Source of the DNA: Anaerolineales bacterium UBA1429
GTDB lineage: Bacteria > Chloroflexota > Anaerolineae > UBA1429
Direction: 5' to 3'
DNA length: 26,012 bases
Assembly (NCBI GenBank): GCA_002329325.1
Contig: DCTX01000013.1
Location: forward strand, 1-26,012
This document shows, piece by piece, positions 1 to 6,526 of this stretch. The position numbers and the translations under genes were made by a program. Within the stretch, counting starts at the first letter, position 1. Every line of letters begins with the position of its first letter. The notes beneath the pieces are model-generated. The model worked only from the letters and a program-made list of their open reading frames with translations. It was not told where the DNA came from and did no database searches.

Positions 1-2
1 CG

Positions 3-119
3 AGCCGCGCCAAGGCCGAGCCGCCCGCCGAGGATCAAGGCGCCGATCAGGGCGCTGCAGGGCGCGCCTCTCGCGCCCCCACGCGCCGGGCGCCCCGGCG
101 CCGCTCCACGGAAGAGTAG
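3..119 (+). CDS. C-terminal tail of a gene truncated by the left edge (uncertain)
   Basis: From base 3 one forward frame is open to a TAG at 117-119 and encodes about 38 residues rich in Ala, Arg, Pro, Glu and Gln, ending in Arg-Arg-Arg-Ser-Thr-Glu-Glu. Such low-complexity charged tails are common at the ends of nucleic-acid-binding or ribosome-associated proteins, but nothing here identifies a family. Other frames are also open in this GC-rich stretch, so the call rests only on the plausible tail composition. The next promoter begins about 90 bases downstream, which fits a gene ending here. Confidence 0.3.
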   Translation, partial: SRAKAEPPAEDQGADQGAAGRASRAPTRRAPRRRSTEE

Positions 120-206
120 CGGCGCGCCGAATCATGTTCTTGGACCAGGAGGATGTCGCCCGTGGGCCGGGCCACCCGCCGGCGCCCCACGGGTCGCCTC
201 CGCCTT

Positions 207-234
207 TTGACAGGCCCCATCGCAGCCCCATAAT
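207..234 (+). promoter_or_regulatory. Sigma70-type promoter of the propeller lipoprotein gene
   Basis: A perfect TTGACA (207-212) is followed after 16 bases by CATAAT (229-234). Transcription would start near 241, giving a 5' UTR of about 65 bases before the ATG at 306. Confidence 0.7.
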
Positions 235-305
235 GTACGCGCACGAGCCAGCGCGACGGCCAAGCTTACCGCCGCGCTCAAGCGGGCTCGTCCAGGGAGA
301 ATACT

Positions 306-1415
306 ATGAAGAAATGGCATCGCTGCGCCTGTGCGCTTGTGCTCCTGGCTGTGTTGGCTGTCGGTTGCACCGCCGCGCCCGCCTCGCCGGCGACGCCCAC
401 CGATACGCTGGCCCCGCAGGCCACCCTCACCGGCACCGAGGTCGCGCCAACGGCGACGACGGCAACGACGGAGACGGAATCCACCGAGCCGGCGGCCTCC
501 GCAACGGCCACCAAGGCGCCCGCCCCCGCAGAACAGATCTCCATGGCATGGCGCACCATCACCGAGGTCGAGCCGGGCTTCACGCTGACCCATCTCATCA
601 GCCTGATGATAGCGCCCGATGGCGCTCTGTGGGTGGGCAGCGATAACGACGGGCTCTATCGCTACGATGGCAGCGCCTGGCGCCGCTATGCCCGGGTGAA
701 CGGCCTGGCTGATGGCAGCGTGCACCACGTCGCGACGGCGCCTGATGGCACCCTGTGGGCCGTCACCTGGTTCGGCGTCTCTCGCCTGCAGGGCGAGCGC
801 TGGCGCACATTCACGTTTGAAAGCGACTTTGTGGGCAACGATCTCCACTCTCTGGCCATCGGGCTCGATGGCGTTGCCTGGGTGGGCAGCGGGCGCGGCC
901 TGCTGCGCCAGCAGGGCGAGGGCTGGGAGCCTGCCCTGGCCGGGACCGCCCTGGCCAACCAGGGCGCCTACGCCCTGTGGATGGACCCGGAGGGCGCCCT
1001 GTGGGTCGCGGCCACGGACCGCAATCTCTACCGCGTGCAGGATGGCGAGGCGACGCCCGTCGGGCCGGCCGATCTCCCCGAGGGCACCCGCATCAACGTC
1101 CTGCTGGGCGGCCCCGATGGCGGCCTGTGGGTCGGCACATCCCGCGGCGTCTATCGCTATGCGGACGGCGCCTGGCAAACGCCCGCCGAGGGCCTGCCCG
1201 AGGGCAGCGTGACATCCTTGGCCCTGGCGCCCGATGGCACCCTGTGGATCGGCACTCTGGGCCAGGGCCTGCTCCGCTATGACGGCCAGGGCGCCCAGCG
1301 CTATACCGTGGGCGATGGCCTGCCGGGGAGCGACGTCTATGCCGTGGCCGTCGACAACGACGGGATGGTGTGGGCGGCCATGGCCGAGGGGCTGGCCGTC
1401 GGAGAGCGCCAGTAG
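306..1415 (+). CDS. Exported lipoprotein with seven sensor-propeller (Reg_prop-type) repeats
   Basis: This 369-residue protein starts with a lipoprotein signal peptide: a basic N-terminus, a hydrophobic core and the lipobox Leu-Ala-Val-Gly-Cys with the lipidated Cys at position 21. A Thr/Ala/Pro-rich linker (about 22-78) follows, then a propeller from about residue 85 to the end. I count seven repeats of the type Asp-Gly-x-Leu-Trp-Val-Gly-x-n-Gly-Leu-x-Arg-Tyr-Asp-Gly, which matches a seven-bladed beta-propeller of the 'two-component regulator propeller' family. That family normally forms the periplasmic sensor of hybrid histidine kinases. Here the propeller stands alone, with no kinase attached, so a role as a ligand-binding surface protein is inference. 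The ATG at 306 has a good ribosome site (AGGGAGA, 5-bp gap). Strong promoter and terminator frame it as a single-gene unit. Confidence 0.88.
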   Translation: MKKWHRCACALVLLAVLAVGCTAAPASPATPTDTLAPQATLTGTEVAPTATTATTETESTEPAASATATKAPAPAEQISMAWRTITEVEPGFTLTHLISLMIAPDGALWVGSDNDGLYRYDGSAWRRYARVNGLADGSVHHVATAPDGTLWAVTWFGVSRLQGERWRTFTFESDFVGNDLHSLAIGLDGVAWVGSGRGLLRQQGEGWEPALAGTALANQGAYALWMDPEGALWVAATDRNLYRVQDGEATPVGPADLPEGTRINVLLGGPDGGLWVGTSRGVYRYADGAWQTPAEGLPEGSVTSLALAPDGTLWIGTLGQGLLRYDGQGAQRYTVGDGLPGSDVYAVAVDNDGMVWAAMAEGLAVGERQ

Positions 1416-1466
1416 CGCCGGGCGGACTTGGCTCAGGACCCGTCCTGACGGCGACACCGATTCGCA

Positions 1467-1502
1467 GAGGGGCGCGGGGCGGCTGCCCTGCGCCCCTTTT
1501 TC
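1467..1502 (+). terminator. Intrinsic terminator after the propeller lipoprotein
   Basis: The 7-bp stem GGGGCGC (1469-1475) / GCGCCCC (1490-1496) is followed directly by five T residues. It lies about 50 bases after the stop codon. Confidence 0.8.
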
Positions 1503-1503
1503 T

Positions 1504-1715
1504 CCGGTGTATCCAGGATCCGCGCCGGGGGCATCTCCCTCGCCACCCGGCGTGCGCCCTGCCCCGGGCGAGCGCGCCCCCTCCGAGGGAAAAGGCACGG
1601 TAAAGCACCGATAGGCAGCGGCGAAGCTCGTCTTCGCCTATGTCGCCGGTGACGTGTCGCTGCCGCCTGGCTGCTGGATCGTCCTTTGGCGCCGCTCCTC
1701 TCTCCGCCCCGCGCC
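1504..1715. other. Intergenic stretch with one small hairpin, no gene seen
   Basis: Between the terminator and the amidohydrolase promoter I see no convincing gene or RNA. Open frames exist on both strands but lack ribosome sites and have the arginine/proline-rich composition of out-of-frame GC-rich DNA. The only structure is the hairpin at 1620-1638, listed separately. Confidence 0.5.
1620..1643 (+). repeat. Small hairpin, copy 1 of a possible dispersed repeat
   Basis: GGCGAAG (1620-1626) and CTTCGCC (1632-1638) form a 7-bp stem with a 5-base loop, followed by TATG. A similar hairpin, also followed by CTATG, lies at 16316-16340 in the argB-argD gap. Two related copies in one window suggest a small dispersed repeat, but this is weak evidence. 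Confidence 0.3.
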
Positions 1716-1745
1716 TTGACGGCCCCCCTCGCTGCGCCCTAGAAT
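1716..1745 (+). promoter_or_regulatory. Sigma70-type promoter of the amidohydrolase gene
   Basis: TTGACG (1716-1721), an 18-base spacer and TAGAAT (1740-1745). The expected start of transcription is near 1752, about 27 bases before the ATG. Confidence 0.6.
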
Positions 1746-1778
1746 GGCCCCGATGAACCCTGACGATGGGAGGCTCCC

Positions 1779-2936
1779 ATGTACGACACCCTGATCCGCG
1801 GAGGCCGCGTCATTGACCCGTTGCACGGCGTGGATGCCCTGCTGGATGTAGCCATCCAGGGAGAGCGTGTCGCCGCCGTGGGGGCCAACCTGTCGCCCCA
1901 ATCCGCCCGCCAGGTCCTGGATGCCACGGGCTTGCTGGTCACCCCCGGCCTGATCGATCTGCACGTCCACGTGCATTGGGGGGTCTCCCACTATGGCATC
2001 GAGGCCGACCAGTGCTGCCTGGCCCGGGGCGTCACCACCGCCCTGGAGGCGGGCTCCGCCGGGGCCTACACCTACCCCAGCCTCAAACGCTGGATCATGG
2101 ATGCCTCGCAGACCGAGGTGTACGCCCTACTCAATATCGCCTACCTGGGCATGATCGGCGACCAGGTGGGTGAGCTGGAGGACGCGCGCTTTATTGACGA
2201 GGCCCTGGCCGAGCGGGTGGCCCAAGCGCCCGAGATCCTGGGGATCAAGGCGCGCATGGATCGCGTGGGGCCCCTCAAGGCCACCGAGCCCCTGGCCCGG
2301 GCCCTGGCTGTGGCCGACCGCGTGGACAAGCCCCTGATGGTGCACATCGGCAGCGCCCGGCGCATGGGCGTCCCTCTAGAGGCGGTGCTGGCGCAACTGC
2401 GCCCCGGCGACGTGGTCACCCACTGCTACCACGGCAAGGACGGCAACATCCTGGATGCCGAGGGCGCCGTGCGCCCGGCGGTGCGGCAGGCGCGCCAGCG
2501 GGGCGTTCTGTTCGACGTGGGCCACGGGGCGGGCAGCTTTGCCTGGGCCACCGTGCGGCGCGCCCTGGCGCAGGGGCTGCCTCCCGATACCATCTCCAGC
2601 GACCTGCATACCTACAGCCTGTTGAGCCCGGCGGTGGACCTGGCCACCACCATGACCAAGTTCCTGCACCTGGGCATGCCGCTGGCGGATGTGATCCGGG
2701 CCGCCACAGCCGCCCCCGCCGCCTGGATGGGCATGTCCGCGAGCGTCGGGCACCTGGGGCCGGGGGCCGCCGCCGATGTGACCCTGCTGCGGCTGGAAGA
2801 GGGGCGCTTTGACCTGTGCGATTGCGAGGGCGTGGTCGAGACCGCCTCCCGGCGCCTCGCCCCGGTGACGGCCCTCAAGCGCGGGCGCCTGTTTGGCCTG
2901 GGCCCGGCCTCCTCGCTGGGTCTGCTGACGCTCTAG
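1779..2936 (+). CDS. Metal-dependent amidohydrolase/deacetylase (dihydroorotase-like fold)
   Basis: This 385-residue protein belongs to the amidohydrolase superfamily, with most resemblance to the EF_0837/AHA_3915 deacetylase group. It starts with the typical beta-sandwich strand Leu-Ile-Arg-Gly-Gly-Arg-Val-Ile-Asp-Pro. Metal ligands can be followed in order: Asp-Leu-His-Val-His (about 61-65), a candidate carbamylated Lys in Gly-Ile-Lys-Ala-Arg (about 155), His in Val-His-Ile-Gly-Ser (about 189), His in Thr-His-Cys-Tyr-His-Gly (about 213) and the catalytic Asp in Ser-Ser-Asp-Leu-His (about 274). The metal site therefore looks complete. Members deacetylate N- or O-acetyl substrates, but the substrate cannot be read from sequence. 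The ATG at 1779 follows GGGAGG. Both ribosome site and start codon lie inside a 6-bp inverted repeat (1766-1780). The gene converges on fpg with a 12-base gap. Confidence 0.85.
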   Translation: MYDTLIRGGRVIDPLHGVDALLDVAIQGERVAAVGANLSPQSARQVLDATGLLVTPGLIDLHVHVHWGVSHYGIEADQCCLARGVTTALEAGSAGAYTYPSLKRWIMDASQTEVYALLNIAYLGMIGDQVGELEDARFIDEALAERVAQAPEILGIKARMDRVGPLKATEPLARALAVADRVDKPLMVHIGSARRMGVPLEAVLAQLRPGDVVTHCYHGKDGNILDAEGAVRPAVRQARQRGVLFDVGHGAGSFAWATVRRALAQGLPPDTISSDLHTYSLLSPAVDLATTMTKFLHLGMPLADVIRAATAAPAAWMGMSASVGHLGPGAAADVTLLRLEEGRFDLCDCEGVVETASRRLAPVTALKRGRLFGLGPASSLGLLTL

Positions 2937-2948
2937 CCGCCGGGGCCC

Positions 2949-3773
2949 TCAGTTGCGGATCAGCAGCCCCGGCTGGCAATGGCGGCAAAAGTGGGTCGGG
3001 CGCCGCGCCACGTTGATCTCCGAGATGGGGGCGCCGCAGCGCGGGCAGGGCTCGCCCGCCCGGCCATGCACCAGCATCCCCTCGCGTTGGTGCAGTCCCG
3101 CGCCCCCGGCCAGCGCCTCGACGGCCAGGGCCACCCGCTCCTCCAGCACCTGGCGCATGGCGGCGTACAGGCCCTCCCGCTCCTGGCGAGAGAGGCGTCC
3201 CGCCTTGCGAAAGGGATAGAGGCCCGCGACGAACAGGATCTCGTCCGCATAGGCATTGCCGATGCCCGAGACGACCCGTTCGCGGGTGAGCACCCCCTTG
3301 ATCTCGCCCCTGTGGGGCTTGAGGCGCTCCAGGAAGGCCGCCAGCGTCAGCTCCGGGTCCAGGGCATCGGGCCCCAGGTCGGCCAGGCCCGGCACCCGCC
3401 CCAGATCGTCGGTCAGGTAGGTCTTGCCCATGCCCTTGAGGTCGTGGTAGCGCAGGGCGCTGCCATCGGAGAAGGCCAGCAGGTAGTAATCGCGGGTGCG
3501 GGGGCGCACATCGGGGGCGCAGGGCTCCAAGTTGCCCGCCAGCATGAAATGCACCGCCAGCCACACGCCCCCGTCGAAAGATAGGAGCAGGAACTTGCTA
3601 CGGCGGCGGATATCCAGCACCTGGCGGCCCAGCAGGGCGGCCTCAGGCTCTTGGGCAGGCAGCAGGTTGCGGAACACCAGGGGGCGAAAGAGGCGCAGCG
3701 CCGCGACGCGTTGGCCCACCAGCCGGGGACGCAGCAGGCGCGCCAGGGCCTCGACCTCGGGCAGCTCGGGCAT
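2949..3773 (-). CDS. mutM: Fpg/MutM-like bifunctional DNA glycosylase/AP lyase
   Basis: A 274-residue base-excision repair protein of the Fpg/Nei family. The N-terminus Met-Pro-Glu-Leu-Pro-Glu-Val-Glu supplies the catalytic Pro2 and Glu3. The family Lys appears in Arg-Ser-Lys-Phe (about 60), the helix-two-turn-helix motif in Gly-Ile-Gly-Asn-Ala-Tyr-Ala-Asp-Glu (about 170-178), and a Cys4 zinc finger (Cys-Pro-Arg-Cys ... Cys-Arg-His-Cys) at the C-terminus. The catalytic parts are intact. However, the residues that fill the helix void in classical Fpg (Met and Arg-x-Phe in E. coli) look replaced: the first loop reads His-Phe-Met-Leu-Ala-Gly and the second Asp-Leu-Lys-Gly-Met-Gly. Lesion preference may therefore differ from 8-oxoguanine. 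It is the last gene of the leftward operon, 12 bases after the exonuclease gene. Confidence 0.9.
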   Translation of the reverse strand: MPELPEVEALARLLRPRLVGQRVAALRLFRPLVFRNLLPAQEPEAALLGRQVLDIRRRSKFLLLSFDGGVWLAVHFMLAGNLEPCAPDVRPRTRDYYLLAFSDGSALRYHDLKGMGKTYLTDDLGRVPGLADLGPDALDPELTLAAFLERLKPHRGEIKGVLTRERVVSGIGNAYADEILFVAGLYPFRKAGRLSRQEREGLYAAMRQVLEERVALAVEALAGGAGLHQREGMLVHGRAGEPCPRCGAPISEINVARRPTHFCRHCQPGLLIRN

Positions 3774-3785
3774 GGCGACCTCCTC

Positions 3786-4637
3786 TTATGTCGCGTCGTC
3801 GGGGACGATGCGCATCTCGCGGATGCGCTCCAGGCTAAAGGTGCGCTCCTCGCGCCGCAGGAAGCAGAAGGCGCGCAGGTAGGCCTGCCCGGGCCGGCCC
3901 GTTACCTCGATGGGGCGCACCAGGCGCTCGCTGCTGCTGCCCCGGGCGTCCTCGTAGCGGATCCAGAGCAGCGCCCCGCTCTCCATCGCTTCGCGGATCA
4001 TCGGCGGCGGCTCCATCGGAGGGTTCACCCGTCGGACCCGCCGCCAGTCTAGCCCACCCCCCTGAAGCTCGACCAGTTTGGCCACGGTGTGAACCCCCTC
4101 CGCGGCCAAAGCCCGCCAGATATGCAGGAACAACTGGCGGGTCGCATGGGCGTCTCCCAGGGCGCGGTGGTATCTAGGGTCCTTGGGGATGCGCAGAGCG
4201 CGGCAGAGGTTATCCAGCGAGTAGCTAGGGGTGTCCCAGCAGGCCTGGGCCAGGGCCAGGGTATCCAGCCCGACCAGGCGCGGCAGAGGGCGCCCCGCAA
4301 GCGCCAGCTCGGACCGCAAGAAGCCCAGGTCAAAGAGAGCGTTGTGGCCCACGAACACGGCGCCCTCCAGCATTGTCAGCACCTGCTCGGCGATGTCCGC
4401 GAACAAGGGGGCCTCGCGCACCGTCTCGGGCGAGATGCCGTGCACCCGATAGGCGCCGGGATCGGAGTTGCGCTGCGGGTTCACCAACTGCTGATACTCG
4501 GCGACGACCGTCTCGCCCACGCAGCGCACGATGCCCACCTCGATGACCCGGTGGCCAAAGGTGGGGTTGAGGCCCGTGGTCTCGACATCGAAAAAGGCCA
4601 GGGGGGCGGCGGCGATGACGCCGAGCGCGTCAGACAT
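3786..4637 (-). CDS. DEDDh 3'-5' exonuclease (DnaQ-like) fused to a WYL domain
   Basis: A 283-residue protein with two parts. Residues about 12-185 form a DnaQ-type exonuclease: Phe-Asp-Val-Glu-Thr-Thr-Gly (ExoI Asp and Glu), Gly-His-Asn-Ala-Leu-Phe-Asp (ExoII) and His-Arg-Ala-Leu-Gly-Asp-Ala (ExoIII, DEDDh type). Residues about 215-280 match a WYL domain: Ile-Arg-Glu-Ala-Met ... Leu-Leu-Trp-Ile-Arg-Tyr, Arg-Pro-Ile-Glu-Val, Tyr-Leu-Arg-Ala-Phe-Cys, then Arg-Thr-Phe-Ser-Leu-Glu-Arg-Ile. WYL domains usually sense ligands or single-stranded nucleic acid in bacterial regulators. I chose the ATG at 4637 because GGAGGAG precedes it at ideal distance and it overlaps the rnhB stop by eight bases (translational coupling). 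A longer upstream frame would run through rnhB and has no support. Confidence 0.88.
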   Translation of the reverse strand: MSDALGVIAAAPLAFFDVETTGLNPTFGHRVIEVGIVRCVGETVVAEYQQLVNPQRNSDPGAYRVHGISPETVREAPLFADIAEQVLTMLEGAVFVGHNALFDLGFLRSELALAGRPLPRLVGLDTLALAQACWDTPSYSLDNLCRALRIPKDPRYHRALGDAHATRQLFLHIWRALAAEGVHTVAKLVELQGGGLDWRRVRRVNPPMEPPPMIREAMESGALLWIRYEDARGSSSERLVRPIEVTGRPGQAYLRAFCFLRREERTFSLERIREMRIVPDDAT

Positions 4638-5298
4638 GGCGCTCCTCCGCATCCTGCAGGGCCACCGGCGCATAGCTGTGTCGGTGGAGCGGGCTGGAGC
4701 CCAGCCGCGCCAGCGCCGCCCGGTGCATGGCCGTGCCATAGCCCTTGTGTTGCGCCAGGGCATAGCCGGGCTGCGCGGCATCCAGCTCGCGCATGAGCCG
4801 GTCGCGGGTGACCTTGGCGAGGATCGAGGCGGCAGCGATGGAGAGGCAGATGCGATCGCCCTTGATGATGGCCCGTTGGGGCAAGGGGACCTCATTCAGG
4901 GGCAGGGCGTCGATGAGCAAATGCTCCGGGGGGATGACCAGCCCGTCCAGGGCGGCCCGCATGGCTCGGCGCGTGGCGGGTACGATGCCGATGCGATCGA
5001 TCTCGGCAGCGGAGACGGCGCCCGTCGCCCAGGCCAGGGCGTGCTCCAGCACCAGGTCATAGCAGCAGGCGCGTTGGCGCGGGGAGAGCAGCTTGGAATC
5101 GCGCACCGGCGCCAGGGCATCGGCCAGGCCGGGCCGGTTGGCGGGCAGAATGACAGCGGCCGCGACCACGGGCCCTGCCCATGCGCCGCGACCGGCTTCG
5201 TCAATGCCTGCTATGCACCGATACCCCTGCTGCCAGAGGGCGCGCTCCTGTTCCAGGGTAGGCGCCAGTGGGATGGGGGGTGCTGTTCTGGAAGACAA
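4630..5298 (-). CDS. rnhB: Ribonuclease HII
   Basis: A 222-residue enzyme that cleaves RNA in RNA-DNA hybrids and misincorporated ribonucleotides. The signature Gly-Ile-Asp-Glu-Ala-Gly-Arg-Gly (about 31-38) supplies the DE pair. A further catalytic Asp is in Leu-Leu-Ile-Asp-Ala-Leu-Pro, and the conserved Lys-Gly-Asp ... Ser-Ile-Ala-Ala-Ala-Ser-Ile-Leu-Ala-Lys-Val-Thr-Arg-Asp block and Lys-Gly-Tyr-Gly-Thr are present. Length is normal. It follows rplS by 20 bases; rplS-rnhB is a very common neighbourhood in bacteria. Confidence 0.95.
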   Translation of the reverse strand: MSSRTAPPIPLAPTLEQERALWQQGYRCIAGIDEAGRGAWAGPVVAAAVILPANRPGLADALAPVRDSKLLSPRQRACCYDLVLEHALAWATGAVSAAEIDRIGIVPATRRAMRAALDGLVIPPEHLLIDALPLNEVPLPQRAIIKGDRICLSIAAASILAKVTRDRLMRELDAAQPGYALAQHKGYGTAMHRAALARLGSSPLHRHSYAPVALQDAEERHV

Positions 5299-5318
5299 AG
5301 GTCCTCCCGAGCGGCTGC

Positions 5319-5687
5319 CTATCCCTTGGAGCGCTCGTACAGGGAGCGATCTTCCTTCAGGCGGGCCGCCTTGCCGCGATACTTGCGCAGATAGTAGAGC
5401 TGAGCGCGGCGCACCTTGGCGCGGCGCAGGATCTCGATGCGCTCCAGCCGGGGCGAATAGAGCGGGAAGGTGCGCTCAACGCCGATGCCGTGGGCCGCGA
5501 TGCGCCGTACGGTAAAGGTCGCGTCCACGCCCTCGCCGCGCATGCGCATCACCACGCCCTGAATGGCCTGGATGCGCTCGCGATCGCCCTCGATGATGCG
5601 CAGATGCACGCGCACCGTATCGCCGGGGCGAATGTCGGCCACATCGGTCTTGAGATCGGGGTTCCAACCAGCGAGTTTATCGGTCAT
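5319..5687 (-). CDS. rplS: Large ribosomal subunit protein bL19
   Basis: A 122-residue L19 with the conserved core Asp-Ile-Arg-Pro-Gly-Asp-Thr-Val-Arg-Val, Ile-Gln-Ala-Ile-Gln-Gly-Val-Val, the Gly-x-Gly-Val-Glu-Arg-Thr-Phe-Pro-Leu-Tyr-Ser-Pro motif and the basic C-terminus Arg-Ala-Lys-Val-Arg-Arg-Ala-Gln-Leu-Tyr-Tyr-Leu-Arg. It sits at the subunit interface of the 50S subunit. I prefer the ATG at 5687 over an in-frame GTG at 5696, because the GTG is too close to the purine-rich stretch that could act as ribosome site. First gene of the leftward operon. Confidence 0.95.
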   Translation of the reverse strand: MTDKLAGWNPDLKTDVADIRPGDTVRVHLRIIEGDRERIQAIQGVVMRMRGEGVDATFTVRRIAAHGIGVERTFPLYSPRLERIEILRRAKVRRAQLYYLRKYRGKAARLKEDRSLYERSKG

Positions 5688-5724
5688 AGGGGCCACCGCC
5701 TTTCGTTACATGTCACAAACGGCG

Positions 5725-5752
5725 AGTATACCACATCGCGGCGGGGCGCCAA
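5725..5752 (-). promoter_or_regulatory. Extended -10 promoter of the rplS operon
   Basis: On the minus strand, TTGGCG (5752-5747), a 16-base spacer and TATACT (5730-5725), preceded by TGG, i.e. an extended -10. The predicted transcript begins near 5718, about 30 bases before the rplS ATG. Confidence 0.6.
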
Positions 5753-5816
5753 AAACAGGCCCAGGGGCGTGGCCGCAGAGTCGCGGTGCAACCCTCCCTG
5801 CGCGCGTGGCGCCGAC

Positions 5817-5845
5817 TTGGGCTTTCGCGCCGCCTCTGGTATACT
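5817..5845 (+). promoter_or_regulatory. Extended -10 promoter reading toward rpsU
   Basis: TTGGGC (5817-5822), a 17-base spacer and TATACT (5840-5845) with TGG directly before it. The TGGTATACT block is identical to that of the divergent rplS promoter about 90 bases away. Transcription should start near 5852, leaving about 450 untranslated bases before rpsU. Confidence 0.65.
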
Positions 5846-5851
5846 ATAACA

Positions 5852-6303
5852 GCAGTTTACACGGCGGCGCACGCGCCGGGCCGCAGCGGCCACGCCCCGT
5901 GGGACGCACACCAGTTCTGGTAGGAGGATATTCAAGAAGAGGCCCCAGCCCGCGACGCAGCGCGGGGTTCTGGGCCGCACACCGATGGGGAACACCTACT
6001 GCATCTGCTGTTCATCGTCGGGAGCGCAACCGCACGCCGGCCAGCTCCCCGACAGGTGCTAGCCCTCTCCGCCCTTCAGCCGCTCGACAGAATGCGCGGC
6101 GGCCCAGGCGGATGATCACCCGGCCCCCGTTCCGGCGGCCACCCACATCGCTCCTCCTGCTTGATGCCATCATCGAGCCCCACCACCGCGGCTACCGGCG
6201 GGTCGGCAGACGGCTGGATCCTGGCTCCGGTGCGTCGTCCTGCGTCTGTGCGCTCGTGTGCAAGCCCGAGCGTGCGCCATACACAGAGGAGGAGACACAC
6301 ACC
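5852..6303 (+). promoter_or_regulatory. Long structured 5' leader (or small RNA) upstream of rpsU
   Basis: About 450 bases between the promoter and rpsU hold no convincing gene. Two strong structures are visible. One is a hairpin at 5941-5976: CCCGCG/CGCGGG extended by GGCCC and AG with GGGCC and CT. The second is nested at 5993-6058: CACCT pairs with AGGTG and encloses a nine-pair stem (6017-6025 with 6044-6053, one bulge), with about 19 unpaired bases on one side only. No intrinsic terminator is visible before rpsU, so a leader is more likely than a separate RNA. It does not match the RNase P, tmRNA, SRP or T-box signatures I know. Autoregulation by S21 or S3 is a hypothesis. Confidence 0.4.
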
Positions 6304-6510
6304 ATGACCAGAGTAGTGCGAGAATCGGGCGAGCCTTTTGAGGGAATGCTGCGCCGCTTCAAAAAGGCCGTGCAGCAGGACCGCGTGCTCACCGAGATCC
6401 GCAAGCGGCGGTACTATGAGAAGCCGTCCCAGGAACGCAAGCGTCAGGCGGCCCGCAAACTGCGCAAGAGCCGCAAGACGACCCAGAGAGACCTATCACG
6501 ACGGTACTAG
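6304..6510 (+). CDS. rpsU: Small ribosomal subunit protein bS21
   Basis: A 68-residue basic protein with the S21 pattern: Arg-Val-Val-Arg-Glu-Ser-Gly-Glu-Pro-Phe-Glu at the start, Leu-Arg-Arg-Phe-Lys-Lys-Ala-Val, then Glu-Ile-Arg-Lys-Arg-Arg-Tyr-Tyr-Glu-Lys-Pro-Ser and a Lys/Arg-rich helix. S21 sits near the mRNA exit of the 30S subunit and aids initiation. The ATG at 6304 follows AGAGGAGGAG, a strong ribosome site. The frame is open far upstream without a start codon that has a ribosome site, so no longer form is supported. rpsC starts 16 bases after the stop. Confidence 0.93.
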   Translation: MTRVVRESGEPFEGMLRRFKKAVQQDRVLTEIRKRRYYEKPSQERKRQAARKLRKSRKTTQRDLSRRY

Positions 6511-6526
6511 AGCAAGGGGGGCTATT

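Noticed and set aside
132..1598. Minus-strand open frame of 488 codons opposite the propeller lipoprotein
   Set aside because: Shadow composition; the plus strand has signal peptide, seven regular repeats, promoter and terminator.
5986..6063. Small Cys-rich reading frame in the rpsU leader
   Set aside because: There is no ribosome site before its ATG, and the frame crosses the arms of the leader hairpin; probably chance.
6112..6303. N-terminal extension of S21, open in frame from an ATG at 6112
   Set aside because: S21 proteins start at the ATG used here, which has a strong ribosome site; the upstream residues are not S21-like and the upstream ATG lacks a well-spaced ribosome site.
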